NCBI GenBank assembly: GCA_900551245.1
Contig: URVC01000060.1
Span: 1-28,672, forward strand
DNA length: 28,672 nt
Source of the DNA: an uncultured bacterium
GTDB taxonomy: Bacteria > Verrucomicrobiota > Lentisphaeria > Victivallales > Victivallaceae
Reading direction: 5' to 3'
Part shown: positions 1 through 8,394 of the stretch, piece by piece
Numbering within the stretch: the first letter of the stretch is position 1
Layout of the letters: the number at the start of each line of letters is the position of its first letter
Program-made: the position numbers and the translations under genes
Notes under the pieces: generated by a model
Database searches by the model: none
The model's input: only the letters and a program-made list of their open reading frames with translations
Told to the model about the DNA's origin: nothing

Positions 1-2
1 TT

Positions 3-566
3 GAGTTCGGAACCAAAGTGGGTTTGGTGACTTCGGCAAAAGCGAACTGGATCGTGGGAGCGGAAGCGTATCCGGGAAATCCCTACGATGGACATACTCT
101 GAAATCCGCTTTGCAGCAAGCGTCCAAAATCCTTGGATTTGAACCGGAAATGGCGATTTGTGATCTCGGTTATCGCGGACACAATTATGAAGGCAGGTGC
201 GATGTTCAAATCGTGAATCGATTTCGAAAACGAGCATCGCGCTCTCTTCGGTGCTGGTGGAATCGGAGATCAACCATTGAACCGGTGATCGGACATTGTA
301 AAAGCGAACACAGAATGAATCGCAATCAACTACGCGGCAGCCTGGGTGATGAGCTGAGTGTGATTTTTGCTGCGGCCGGATTCAATATCCGGAAACTGAT
401 ACGGGCATTCGCCCTGTTTTTGTACCAATTTTTCAAGCCTGCCTTGATTCAATGGGTTTACCAATTGAATCAAGGCGGTTCAAAAAGGTTTGGAAAAGGA
501 AGAGCGCGAGAAGGAAAGAACCTTTCCTCAAAAGATTTTTCCTTCTCGCATCTGGCTTTTGCATAA
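3..566 (+). CDS. IS5-type transposase, C-terminal part (5' end outside window)
   Basis: DDE transposase that would move an insertion sequence. The reading frame is open from base 3, so the N-terminal part lies left of the window; an internal GTG at 18 is not a real start. Visible family motifs are CDLGYRGH, carrying the second catalytic Asp, and STIEPVIGHCKSEHRMNRN, carrying the catalytic Glu and the typical H-R-M-N-R tail of IS5-like enzymes, then LSVIFAAAGFNIRKLIRAF. The last ~45 residues (from about base 430) are low in similarity to the family core and overlap two inverted repeats, so the element end may lie close by. Family assignment is confident; subgroup is not. Confidence 0.85.
   Translation, partial: EFGTKVGLVTSAKANWIVGAEAYPGNPYDGHTLKSALQQASKILGFEPEMAICDLGYRGHNYEGRCDVQIVNRFRKRASRSLRCWWNRRSTIEPVIGHCKSEHRMNRNQLRGSLGDELSVIFAAAGFNIRKLIRAFALFLYQFFKPALIQWVYQLNQGGSKRFGKGRAREGKNLSSKDFSFSHLAFA
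441..476. repeat. 13-bp inverted repeat in the transposase tail
   Basis: GCCTTGATTCAAT at 441-453 is exactly complementary to ATTGAATCAAGGC at 464-476, with a 10-base loop. It lies inside the C-terminal codons of the transposase. It could act as a hairpin near the element end, but no U-tract follows. Confidence 0.6.
506..549. repeat. 12-bp inverted repeat at the transposase 3' end
   Basis: GCGAGAAGGAAA at 506-517 pairs exactly with TTTCCTTCTCGC at 538-549. A competing smaller hairpin (AGGAAAG, AAC, CTTTCCT) is nested around 512-528. The structure ends 17 bases before the end of the transposase gene and may belong to the insertion sequence terminus or stop transcription; the function is inferred. 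Confidence 0.5.
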
Positions 567-584
567 TCGACTAATTCATGTTCC

Positions 585-598
585 TGCCGGCGACGGCA
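585..598. terminator. Short hairpin after the transporter gene (weak terminator candidate)
   Basis: TGCCG-GCGA-CGGCA forms a 5-bp stem about 30 bases beyond the stop of the minus-strand transporter gene. There is no U-run on either side, so termination is only a guess. Confidence 0.2.
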
Positions 599-628
599 AT
601 AAATACGCGGCGTGCGACCGGTCATCTG

Positions 629-2002
629 TCATTCCCGTGGGGATGGAGCTCTGTAGGAGTCGAAGCCTCCGTATTGCCTGAAGTATCGATAGACGACGAT
701 CAACGACAGCAGGGCAATACAGGAGAGAAACAATCCCATCCAGAATGTGAGGATATAACGGTTGCCGCACCAATCCAGAATTTTTCCTAACACTGGGGCG
801 CCCAGAGTCCAGCCGAGGCAGATCAGAATTCCCATCGCGGAGTTGAACTGCGCGAAACGTTCCTGCGGGAATAAACGCAGTGTGAGCGAGGCGCTTGCCG
901 TATTGAATGTCCCGGCGGCGACGCCGTGCGCGATCAGAAACACGGCGAACCCCATCCGGCTGTCCGCCCAGAGGCCGCCACCGATCATCACCGCGCCATA
1001 CAGGGCGATGCTGCATGCCGTCATCCTCAGCGGATGGAACCGATCCGCCAGCACACCGAGCAGATAGCAGAGCGAAAAACTGATGATGTAGGTGACCGCC
1101 AGGCATCTGCCCAGCTCCGCCATGCTCATGTTCACACTCTGCGCATAGAAGATCGTAAAGATGTTGACCGGCATATTGGTCAGGGTGCACAGCGTGTAGC
1201 TGAGAAAGACCCAGCGGTAATAGGGATGGGAAAAACTCTCCCGGAAATAGGTCTTTACCGCCGGCAGCGGATTGCCGCGCTTCCCCGTCTCCGTTCCCTG
1301 CGGTCCCCCGGATACCGGCGGATACTGTCCCTCCTTCACATGGACGCAGAGCGAAAGCAACCCGGCAGCGTACAGGATGCCGAGCCCGACACACATGATC
1401 GTGGAATACTGTTCAACCTTTTCCAGAAAACAGTAGTTGAACAGCACTCCTGCGCCAAGACTCACGGCCCGGAAGAGGGAGAAGAAACGACCGAGAAAAC
1501 AGCCGGGAACCACGTCATTCATCAAGGCGGTGAAAATGCTGTTGGTCAACGTCGTTCCGAAATCGAGAATCACCCAGAAAACACAGAAAACAATCAGGGA
1601 GGCGGTCTCCCGCGAGAGCTCTGCGGCACCGATCATGCCCTGCAGCAGCTTCCCCAGCTGCGGTGAAAACCCGATCCCGCAAATTCCGACGACGACAAAC
1701 GGCGTCGTGAACAGCAGAAACGGAATGCGCCGCCCCAGTCTGCTGCGATAGCGATCCGATTTGTAACTGATGATCGGCCCCAGGACAATATTGGTGAAAT
1801 TCGGAAAGGAGACAATCAGGATTCCATAGATGAAGTCACTGATTCCGAATGATTTGACAATCAGCGTCGCAATGCTTCCGACTGCCCTCTCCTTCATGGA
1901 CCAGACGAAATCTCCCCCCAGCAGCCAGAAGAACAGAACGATGACTCCGCCCAATGTGTAGGTGAGAGTTCCGGCCCGGTACAGTTTCGAACAGGTGCTC
2001 AT
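629..2002 (-). CDS. MFS / GPH-like sugar transporter
   Basis: Inner-membrane protein of 457 aa with about 12 hydrophobic segments spread over its whole length, the usual size for a secondary sugar carrier. The cytoplasmic loop SDRYRSRLGRR at residues 82-92 matches the D-R-x-x-R-x-G-R-R signature between helices 2 and 3 of major facilitator and glycoside-pentoside-hexuronide (GPH) symporters. It starts 24 bases after the stop of the lyase-MBL gene on the same strand, so it is probably the last gene of that operon and imports the oligosaccharides released by the lyase. The Shine-Dalgarno sequence is weak, suggesting translation is tied to the upstream gene. Substrate unknown; family assignment good. 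Confidence 0.8.
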   Translation of the reverse strand: MSTCSKLYRAGTLTYTLGGVIVLFFWLLGGDFVWSMKERAVGSIATLIVKSFGISDFIYGILIVSFPNFTNIVLGPIISYKSDRYRSRLGRRIPFLLFTTPFVVVGICGIGFSPQLGKLLQGMIGAAELSRETASLIVFCVFWVILDFGTTLTNSIFTALMNDVVPGCFLGRFFSLFRAVSLGAGVLFNYCFLEKVEQYSTIMCVGLGILYAAGLLSLCVHVKEGQYPPVSGGPQGTETGKRGNPLPAVKTYFRESFSHPYYRWVFLSYTLCTLTNMPVNIFTIFYAQSVNMSMAELGRCLAVTYIISFSLCYLLGVLADRFHPLRMTACSIALYGAVMIGGGLWADSRMGFAVFLIAHGVAAGTFNTASASLTLRLFPQERFAQFNSAMGILICLGWTLGAPVLGKILDWCGNRYILTFWMGLFLSCIALLSLIVVYRYFRQYGGFDSYRAPSPRE

Positions 2003-2026
2003 GATTCCATCGATTTCTGCAACGGC

Positions 2027-5000
2027 CTAAAATTCAAACGTCTGCATATCCGATGCGACCTCCGCCGGATACGGGAGCCGGGCAAGCAACGTCTTTACAT
2101 GTTTTTCGCCTGCCGGTGTCTGATAGCGATTGGCGACATGGTGGAATACGATTCGGCGGAGAGGAAGTTTTTTCAGTTCCGGCAGCACCTCTTCCAGCGA
2201 GAAATGAGTAAGTTCGCAGAAAACCACGTCGCACTCCTTGGCCGCTTCGACCGGAAAATCCTTGAAGTCACGCGACAGATCACCGGTAAACAGCAGCTTT
2301 TTTCCGTCCGCCTGCAGCTGCAGAGCAAAACTTCGCGGCCGGTTCTCCGGCGGGAGCGGCGGAATATGCCGCGTGGGAATCGCCTTCATCTCCAGAACAT
2401 CATCCCGGTAGCCGCGGCAGGAACTGAAGGAGCGAATCTCGACGCGGGAAGCGTCCACACAATTGGCCGCCAGCCAGTTCCGCAGCGGCAACACCGCCTC
2501 CTCCTCCGGCAGCAGGGCGACGGTTGCACACTCCGGATTCATCCGTCGGTACTTCAACGCCTGTTCCAGCAGGACCGGCAGCCCGCCGGCATGATCGATG
2601 TGCATGTGGGTGATGAAGATCGCCCGCAGTTCCGAAGCGCGCAATCCAAGGCGGACCAGCGAAGCATTAGCCGGCTCCCCGGCATCCACCAGATAGCGGT
2701 GTTTTCCGATCTCCAGCAGAAAACTGGTCTGGTTCCGTGTGGGGGTTGGATCCCCATGGCTGGTCCCCAGAGCAGTTACCTTGAACACGGGAGAGGGTTC
2801 CGGCGCTTTTTTCTCCAACTGCACCGGAACGGCCTCGGACGGCGGCGCAGTCACGCGCAGGTCCATTTCAAGCCTCAATGTTCCGCTGCCGGAGGGTGAA
2901 AGCAGTGTCAGACGATTCTGGCGGAACGGTGCCTCCGGCAGCTTCAGTTCCTCCACCCGTCTACCCCACCCATCCGGTATAGAAAACCGCATCTCCCCCC
3001 GTTTTCCGCAGATCGTGACGGTATTTCCGGAGAGCGCTATCGGCAGAGTCGTCAACCAGAAAAAGGCCGCCGACGGGGCGTCGACACATTCAAACTCATC
3101 CTCCAGTATGATCTTCTCCGGAGATTCCGAACGAATGGTACGCTTCCGTTTGCGGAATTTCCCCTTCCAGACCGGCAGCAGATCGACCGAAGCGAAAAAT
3201 TTCCGCTCATCTCCGGCCGCCTCGAAGGGACAGAGCGCCGCCGTTTTATTCTGCGGAATGAACCTCTTCCCATCGTCACACGGCATCATGATGTTATGAC
3301 GTTCTCCCGATTGCAGCTCCACCGTCAGCGGCGAAGAGTAGGAACCGATCCCGGCATCCATCGCATAGGTTTCTCCCGCCAATTCCAGGATGAAATTCCC
3401 TGCCGCAGGATGTTTGTGTGTCGTCGCTTCGGTATCATTCATGAAGAGGATCTTCAGAGGCTCTCCATCCAGCAGACGCACCGAGGCTGCAGAGGCGATG
3501 GAATCGAGTTTGACGAACGGACGAAGTGGAGGAAGGCGCTTCTCCTGAAACGGATCCGCAATGACGTAACTCCAGAAGTCCGCGGGCGACGGAATCTGAT
3601 GCAAGCGGCAATAGGTATGGAACAATCTCGTATACTGGGAATCCGGCACCATTTCCGCCATGGCGGCACAGACCGCCGGCAGGGGGTAACTGTGTCCGTC
3701 ATTGACCGGAATGAATCCCTGATTCCGATCCGTGGAGACCAGCAGTTCCGCGTAGTCGGCACTGCGCCGGACCGCCGCCGGCAGCACCGTCTCCAGCGGC
3801 ACATTGCGGGCACGCGCATACAGATAGTAGCTCTGCAACGCACCGGAGAGCAGGGCGACCAGATATCCCGGCCCCTCTCCATATCCCCCGTCGCGGTAGA
3901 AAATGCGGTTCATGCTTTCAGTGAGTTCGCGGATCGCCAGATCCGTGTACGGTGCCACGTGGGCCCAGCCGCGTTTTTCCAGCAGCAGAAGCGCCGCCAC
4001 CCGGGCTCCGGAAAACATGCTCAACTGATTGCAGGAGAAAATATAATCATATTTCCACACATTGTATTGAATCGTCCCCAGACCGCTTTCGGCAATTCGC
4101 CGGAGCAGAAGTTCCTTGCCCGCCCGGTTCAGCGCCTCATGGCCGAACTCCATGGCGAATACCAGAGCCGGTATGGTGTAGGAGTGTTCAAACGCAATGT
4201 GTCCCCAAGCCGTTCCCGGCATGGAGGATTGAACGCCGACGCCCCAGTCCGGAATAAGGGCGAGTGCCAGGGCCCGCTTTACTCCGGCCCGGAGCAGAGT
4301 TTTATCCCGGGTCAGAATGCCGAGCCAGATCGGCACATACGCCCGGTAAAGATCTTCCCGGGGATCCCGGTCGCGGATGAATCGCCGGTCGTTCGATACA
4401 CAGGGCCGGATCGTATCTTCTCCGGAAGGCATCTTCGACCATTTCCGGATTTCACTCTCCAGACGCTGTTTTGCCGGAGCGGAAGCGGCAATGCGGCGGC
4501 GTAGAGTTTCGATGTGCTGCCGGTCGCAGAAGAGCTGTCCGGCGGGAGTGAAAGATAATTCCGTTTCTTCCGGGGTCATGAAACGCCCGAGATCCATCTT
4601 TTTGAGCTGCTCGAAACGGGTCTCTTCCCCTTTGAGCCGTTCGTCGTTTGCCAGAGCCAGCCAGGAGATGGTGCCGGCGGCGGCAAGCGGAGAGAGCTCC
4701 AGAACGATCCGGTCGATTACAGCGGCGCCTTCGAGCGGGATGCTGTATTCATGAATATCAGGAGTTGTTACATGTAGGATTACCTTCTCTCCTTGTCCGG
4801 TCCTGATCTTCATCTTCAGCTTCGTTTTTTCCGGAAAGATACCGTAGAGGAGAAGCCGGTCATAACCTGCGGTCCGGAGGCGGGCTTCCCTGCTCATCCG
4901 GATGCCGTCGGTGCCGGTGAGTGAAACGGCGTGGAAGAGCTGTTTTGCCTTTCCTCCCTCAATTCGCCACTGTTTCAGGTCGCTCAGATTGGGGTCCCAG

Positions 5001-5530
5001 AAACAGGATACCATGCTTTCCGCAGTATTGACGGGGATGGGAATCAGTTCTGACGATCGGGCATTTTTCAGCTGAATCGAGCGGAGAATATGCTTTCCCC
5101 CCGGCGTGGGAGTCATTCCCCAGCCGTGCGTGTAGAAGCCGATTTCCGCAATCGAATTCCAGCCGCGCGGCGAGCGGCTCTTCTGAAACTTCGCAAACGG
5201 ATAGAAGCATTTTTTCGTGCCGACCCAGTCAATTTTGATTTTCCGGTAATAGTAGTTTCGCTCATCCGGGCTATCCAGCCGCAGGACAAATTCATCCTGC
5301 CCGGCCCGGGAGGAGCAGATTTCGAAACAAATTCCCTCTGCCCGGCTCCAGTCCGTCTGCCGGGGGGCGATTCGGACACACCATTGCGCCGTATCCAGAA
5401 GGACTCCATTTTCCACGGCAGTTCCCTTCAGAATTTTTCCAAAACTTCCGCCCGTTTCATCGGAGATTCCGCCGGCAGAAACCACTGCTGTCATCCACAC
5501 CAGCATCGGCAACCATTGCAATTTCATCAC
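2027..5530 (-). CDS. Secreted heparinase II/III-like polysaccharide lyase fused to metallo-beta-lactamase domain
   Basis: 1167 aa. A hydrophobic signal peptide occupies residues 1-20. Residues ~30-300 look like beta-sandwich carbohydrate-binding material. Residues ~330-650 are helical and match the alpha/alpha toroid of heparinase II/III-type lyases, including YRDGGYGEGPGY. From about 680 to 890 comes the beta-sheet domain with THKHPAAGNFILELAG (first His of HKH at residue 705) and ERHNIMMP. After a Pro/Glu-rich linker, residues 915-1167 form a complete ribonuclease Z-like metallo-beta-lactamase domain: ITHMHIDHAGG (metal-binding HxHxDH at 975-980), TRHIPP, LFTGD and VFHHVANRY. Lyases of this class cleave uronic-acid-containing glycans by beta-elimination; the added MBL domain is unusual (see findings). 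A good Shine-Dalgarno (GAGGGAG) precedes the ATG. It lies between the pseudopilin and transporter genes on the same strand. Confidence 0.8.
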   Translation of the reverse strand: MMKLQWLPMLVWMTAVVSAGGISDETGGSFGKILKGTAVENGVLLDTAQWCVRIAPRQTDWSRAEGICFEICSSRAGQDEFVLRLDSPDERNYYYRKIKIDWVGTKKCFYPFAKFQKSRSPRGWNSIAEIGFYTHGWGMTPTPGGKHILRSIQLKNARSSELIPIPVNTAESMVSCFWDPNLSDLKQWRIEGGKAKQLFHAVSLTGTDGIRMSREARLRTAGYDRLLLYGIFPEKTKLKMKIRTGQGEKVILHVTTPDIHEYSIPLEGAAVIDRIVLELSPLAAAGTISWLALANDERLKGEETRFEQLKKMDLGRFMTPEETELSFTPAGQLFCDRQHIETLRRRIAASAPAKQRLESEIRKWSKMPSGEDTIRPCVSNDRRFIRDRDPREDLYRAYVPIWLGILTRDKTLLRAGVKRALALALIPDWGVGVQSSMPGTAWGHIAFEHSYTIPALVFAMEFGHEALNRAGKELLLRRIAESGLGTIQYNVWKYDYIFSCNQLSMFSGARVAALLLLEKRGWAHVAPYTDLAIRELTESMNRIFYRDGGYGEGPGYLVALLSGALQSYYLYARARNVPLETVLPAAVRRSADYAELLVSTDRNQGFIPVNDGHSYPLPAVCAAMAEMVPDSQYTRLFHTYCRLHQIPSPADFWSYVIADPFQEKRLPPLRPFVKLDSIASAASVRLLDGEPLKILFMNDTEATTHKHPAAGNFILELAGETYAMDAGIGSYSSPLTVELQSGERHNIMMPCDDGKRFIPQNKTAALCPFEAAGDERKFFASVDLLPVWKGKFRKRKRTIRSESPEKIILEDEFECVDAPSAAFFWLTTLPIALSGNTVTICGKRGEMRFSIPDGWGRRVEELKLPEAPFRQNRLTLLSPSGSGTLRLEMDLRVTAPPSEAVPVQLEKKAPEPSPVFKVTALGTSHGDPTPTRNQTSFLLEIGKHRYLVDAGEPANASLVRLGLRASELRAIFITHMHIDHAGGLPVLLEQALKYRRMNPECATVALLPEEEAVLPLRNWLAANCVDASRVEIRSFSSCRGYRDDVLEMKAIPTRHIPPLPPENRPRSFALQLQADGKKLLFTGDLSRDFKDFPVEAAKECDVVFCELTHFSLEEVLPELKKLPLRRIVFHHVANRYQTPAGEKHVKTLLARLPYPAEVASDMQTFEF

Positions 5531-5577
5531 GTTCTCCCTCTATCGTCATTCTTTTGCGAAGAAATTCTTTTCCGCAA

Positions 5578-6348
5578 TCAGTCATTGGGATCGATCGTCC
5601 AGTGCCCGCGCGGCACACCGTACCCGATCAGTCCGCCGCCGCCGACACCGACGGTGGAGGCCCACCAGAAGTCGTCGACATGGCCGTCTACAAACAGCCA
5701 GTTGACCCGTCCGTTATGATATTCCACGCCATTGCCGGGAATCTGCTGGTAGGGGTAATCCACGGTGCAGCTCGCATCGCTCCCCAGCAGATTGCCGGCG
5801 GAGTGCCGTTCCGAAATTGCGAACGTTCCGGATGGCCGCGGAATGCGGTTTACCTTCATCGAAACTGGTCCGGGGAATGCGCCGTGCCGCAGATCGGTAC
5901 GGATATAATCGTAGCACGCGGACCGGTTGGCCGAGTAGGAACGGCGGTTTTCCAGCATTCTCCGATCTGCCGGACATTGGTACAGTTTATTGATCTGCAA
6001 TATTTTCTGCGGGTTTGCCCAGGCCTCATCCATCGTCAGGCGGCGACCGTCGTAACTCCCGAGCCCCAGCCATTCATCCCAGGTGATGCCGACGCCGGAG
6101 TTGGAGTAATTCTGCGGCAGATAATCCTGCGCGTCCGCGGCGTAGAGAAGGAGGGCACTCCCGATCTGCCGGAGATTGGTTGCGCATGTTGTCCGATGGG
6201 CTGCCAGACGAGCTTTGGCCAGGGACGGCAGCAGGATTGCCGCCAGAATCGCGATGATCGCAATAACGATAAGCAATTCTATCAATGTAAATAAACGGCA
6301 CCACTTCTTTTCCCGTCGTCCCGGCAGCGGTTTCTTTGGTTGTTTCAT
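5578..6348 (-). CDS. Pseudopilin-like protein with H-X9-DG motif (DUF1559-type)
   Basis: 256 aa. A short basic leader ends at RL, followed by FTLIELLIVIAIIAILA from F20. This is the class III prepilin cleavage site and hydrophobic helix shared by type IV pilins and type II secretion pseudopilins, with the conserved Glu at position 5 of the mature protein. The C-terminal half contains H211 followed after nine residues by D221-G222 (VDGHVDDFWW), the H-X9-DG signature abundant in Planctomycetes and Lentisphaerae. Expected location is the cell envelope. The role is unknown; proteins of this type sit beside glycan-degradation genes and may help surface display. It lies between the regulator and the lyase on the same strand; SD GGAAAGGAA precedes the start. 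Confidence 0.85.
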   Translation of the reverse strand: MKQPKKPLPGRREKKWCRLFTLIELLIVIAIIAILAAILLPSLAKARLAAHRTTCATNLRQIGSALLLYAADAQDYLPQNYSNSGVGITWDEWLGLGSYDGRRLTMDEAWANPQKILQINKLYQCPADRRMLENRRSYSANRSACYDYIRTDLRHGAFPGPVSMKVNRIPRPSGTFAISERHSAGNLLGSDASCTVDYPYQQIPGNGVEYHNGRVNWLFVDGHVDDFWWASTVGVGGGGLIGYGVPRGHWTIDPND

Positions 6349-6399
6349 AGTGCTGGCGTTCCTTTCCTCATCGCAGTGTTGAAGAATTTTCTGCAGTTG

Positions 6400-7422
6400 T
6401 TATCGTTTGGCACAGCTTTCGGAAATGAAGAGAGCCGGGGACATGATCTGCCGCAGTACCGGCGTTGTTTTCGGCGCAGTGCAGGCGTTTCGGAGATAAT
6501 TGACCGCGATCTCTCCCATCGCTTCCTGCGGCATCTTGACGCAGCTGAGGAGGTGGTCATTGAGCTGCACCCCGTTGATATCGTCGAAACTGATTACGGA
6601 AACATCGTCCGGAATACGTAGATTCGCCTGAGCCAGCGCGAGAAGTGTCGGCATGACGCACACCCCGATTGCGATAAAAACGGCTGTGGGTTTCTGCCTC
6701 TTCAGAAAATCGACCAGTCCGGAGATGTTGTTTCCGGAATAGATCAGATCCGGAGAGTACGAAATTCCGTTCTCTTCGAGTGCGATACGCCACCCCTGCA
6801 CCCGTTCCTGACTGACCAGGGAATTCGCCTGTGAGATGACCGCGATCCGACGGTGCCCGTAGCGGATCAGATATTCCACCGGGAGAATGCTCGCCTGGCG
6901 GTAGTCGACGGAAATGTATGCCAGTTTTTTTTCAACCGGCATCCGATTGAACAGAATGACGGGAATGTTCTCCGCAATTTTCTCCAACACCGGATAATGT
7001 TCCTTTGTCGCCTTGACGAGTGCCAGAGCATCCACTTCGCCGGAAATTCTGCCGGTCTTGTAATCGATGTCGATGAGCTGCAGAGCGCAATGATTCACCT
7101 CGGCAACCTTGCGCATTCCGCGGAGAAACGGTTCATGATAAAACATTGCCCACTCCTCCCCGCCGAAGTCAATGCCGACAGTGATCCGCAGGTCGTCGCA
7201 CGGAACAACCGGGGAAGTGCGGAGAACTTTCCACCCGACGCCGGGTTGGCAGCAGACATAGCCATCATCCGCAAGCAGATGCAATGCTTTCCGCAGCGTG
7301 GGCCGGCTGACGTGATAGCTCTCGGCCAGACTGTTTTCACCCGGCAAGCCAAGTCCGGGAATCAATTTCCCGTTCCTGATCTGCTGAAGCAGGTCCCGAT
7401 AAATGGATTGATAATTCTGCAT
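6400..7422 (-). CDS. Transcription regulator, GntR-type HTH with LacI-type sugar-binding domain
   Basis: 340 aa. Residues ~3-65 form a GntR winged helix (IYRDLLQQIRNGKLIPG, GENSLAESYHVSRPTLRKAL, then the wing CCQPGVGWKV). From ~75 onward the protein reads as a periplasmic-binding-protein-like sensor domain of the LacI/GalR kind (VDYRQASILPVEYLIRYGHRRIAVIS, DVSVISFDDI). This AraR-like arrangement normally binds operator DNA until a sugar ligand is present. It is the first gene of the minus-strand unit with pseudopilin, lyase and transporter, so those are the likely targets. A sigma70-like promoter and a palindromic site lie directly upstream. Start ATG 7422 has a weak SD. Confidence 0.88.
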   Translation of the reverse strand: MQNYQSIYRDLLQQIRNGKLIPGLGLPGENSLAESYHVSRPTLRKALHLLADDGYVCCQPGVGWKVLRTSPVVPCDDLRITVGIDFGGEEWAMFYHEPFLRGMRKVAEVNHCALQLIDIDYKTGRISGEVDALALVKATKEHYPVLEKIAENIPVILFNRMPVEKKLAYISVDYRQASILPVEYLIRYGHRRIAVISQANSLVSQERVQGWRIALEENGISYSPDLIYSGNNISGLVDFLKRQKPTAVFIAIGVCVMPTLLALAQANLRIPDDVSVISFDDINGVQLNDHLLSCVKMPQEAMGEIAVNYLRNACTAPKTTPVLRQIMSPALFISESCAKR

Positions 7423-7442
7423 CTTCGCTTTTTGTCAGGTTA

Positions 7443-7463
7443 TACATGTCAATGCTTCATGTA
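7443..7463. promoter_or_regulatory. Palindrome TACATG-N9-CATGTA before the regulator gene (candidate operator)
   Basis: Exact inverted repeat TACATG (7443-7448) and CATGTA (7458-7463) with nine bases between. It lies just downstream of the -10 box of the minus-strand promoter, overlapping the expected transcription start, where a repressor would block initiation. Autoregulation by the adjacent regulator is inferred. Confidence 0.45.
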
Positions 7464-7468
7464 AATTA

Positions 7469-7496
7469 ATTATACCACAGAAAAATGAAAAAACAA
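7469..7496 (-). promoter_or_regulatory. Sigma70-like promoter of the regulator operon
   Basis: On the minus strand, TTGTTT (complement of 7491-7496) is followed after 16 bases by a perfect TATAAT (complement of 7469-7474), about 47 bases before the ATG of the regulator gene. Confidence 0.6.
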
Positions 7497-7803
7497 GAGT
7501 TTCAGAAAAAAATGATCGAAAAATCTCTTTCCTGCTGCCGCAACTGGCAGAGAGGTAGGGCCCGCTATTTACACACATTCGTTCCGTGTTAAAGTGACAT
7601 TGCAGTTTGGATTTCCCGGAAACAGAATATGACAATCACGAGAAGGTAGATCGTCTAGCAATTTCATCGAAAAGCCTGCGAATTATATTCCTGGAGAAGT
7701 TATCGGGTTCGTACCAAAAATCAGGGGGAAAAATGCGGAGACAGCGGCTTCCTTCCTGCACGGTGAACGGTCTGACTCCGCCGGAAATTCGGCCCCATAA
7801 ACG
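7497..7803. other. Gene-free stretch
   Basis: About 300 bases between the regulator promoter and the terminator at 7804. Possible open frames are short and resemble no family. I see no repeats or RNA structure here. Confidence 0.5.
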
Positions 7804-7831
7804 AAAAAAGCCGACCGGTATTCCGATCGGC
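7804..7831 (-). terminator. Rho-independent terminator on minus strand
   Basis: Read on the minus strand: GCCGATCGG, loop AATA, CCGGTCGGC (all nine pairs form, one as U-G), directly followed by six U residues. It sits 13 bases beyond the tmRNA-like 3' end at 7845-7856, exactly where the terminator of a small RNA gene would be. No intact gene reads into it now. Confidence 0.8.
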
Positions 7832-7844
7832 AATGATTTTATAA

Positions 7845-7856
7845 TGGTGGAGCTGG
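7845..7856 (-). other. Fragment matching the 3' end of tmRNA (ssrA); possible attachment-site scar
   Basis: The minus strand reads CCAGCTCCACCA, identical to the conserved 3' acceptor end and CCA tail of bacterial tmRNA. The match stops at 12 bases; the T-loop and the rest of ssrA are missing upstream. The terminator that follows fits a genuine RNA 3' end. Integrative elements often use the 3' end of ssrA as attB and leave such a fragment at one boundary. That interpretation is inferred. Confidence 0.4.
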
Positions 7857-7970
7857 TGTGAGCGCCCGACACTTTTCAAACAAGCTCAAAATTCGCTGTA
7901 AAATGCGATTTTCGAGCGTAAAAATATCGAATTTGGCTTGCCGCTCAAGAAAGAATCCCACCACCTTTAA

Positions 7971-8018
7971 ACGGTAAAAAACGGCAATTCGATCCGATTT
8001 ATGGTAAAAAATGGCAAT
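7971..8018. repeat. Pair of 18-bp direct repeats (GGTAAAAAA core)
   Basis: ACGGTAAAAAACGGCAAT (7971-7988) and ATGGTAAAAAATGGCAAT (8001-8018) match at 16 of 18 positions and start exactly 30 bases apart, about three helical turns. They may be protein-binding sites, for example integrase arm sites near the tmRNA-like end. Confidence 0.6.
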
Positions 8019-8050
8019 GGAAAAATTGTCTGACTCCTATCTCTGGACAT

Positions 8051-8080
8051 GGTACCATTCGTTACCATTCGTTACCAAAT
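8051..8080. repeat. Three tandem 10-bp repeats (GTTACCATTC)
   Basis: GGTACCATTC, GTTACCATTC and GTTACCAAAT follow one another without gaps, a 10-bp period. The TTACC core is the reverse complement of GGTAA in the neighbouring 18-bp repeats, and further TTACC/GGTAA copies occur at about 8250-8280. Array of protein-binding half-sites is the likely explanation. Confidence 0.55.
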
Positions 8081-8394
8081 ACGGCTTCCAATTCTCAAAC
8101 AACCGGTGTTAATATACCCTCTTCGCCCTTTTTTGCAACCAGACCTCTCGGAAATCTCACATATTTCAACAAAACCCGGCAGAAAGCAACTCTTTTTGAA
8201 TAATGAAATATATTACGAGCAAGTAACTTGCAACTTACATTCCATTGCTATATGGTAAGTCTGGTCACATTACCTTACCCCCGAAAAAAGAAGTCGCTGA
8301 ACAGCAAAATTCTCTGCCGCCAGGGCTAGGAATTGGAACAGCTCTGGCAAAAACATCGCCTGCGGGCGACACTTTTCCTCCAAATAACATCAAA

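Noticed and set aside
7845..7890. Complete tRNA or tmRNA gene on the minus strand
   Set aside because: Only the last 12 bases match; the upstream sequence has no T-loop, anticodon arm or tmRNA tag sequence.
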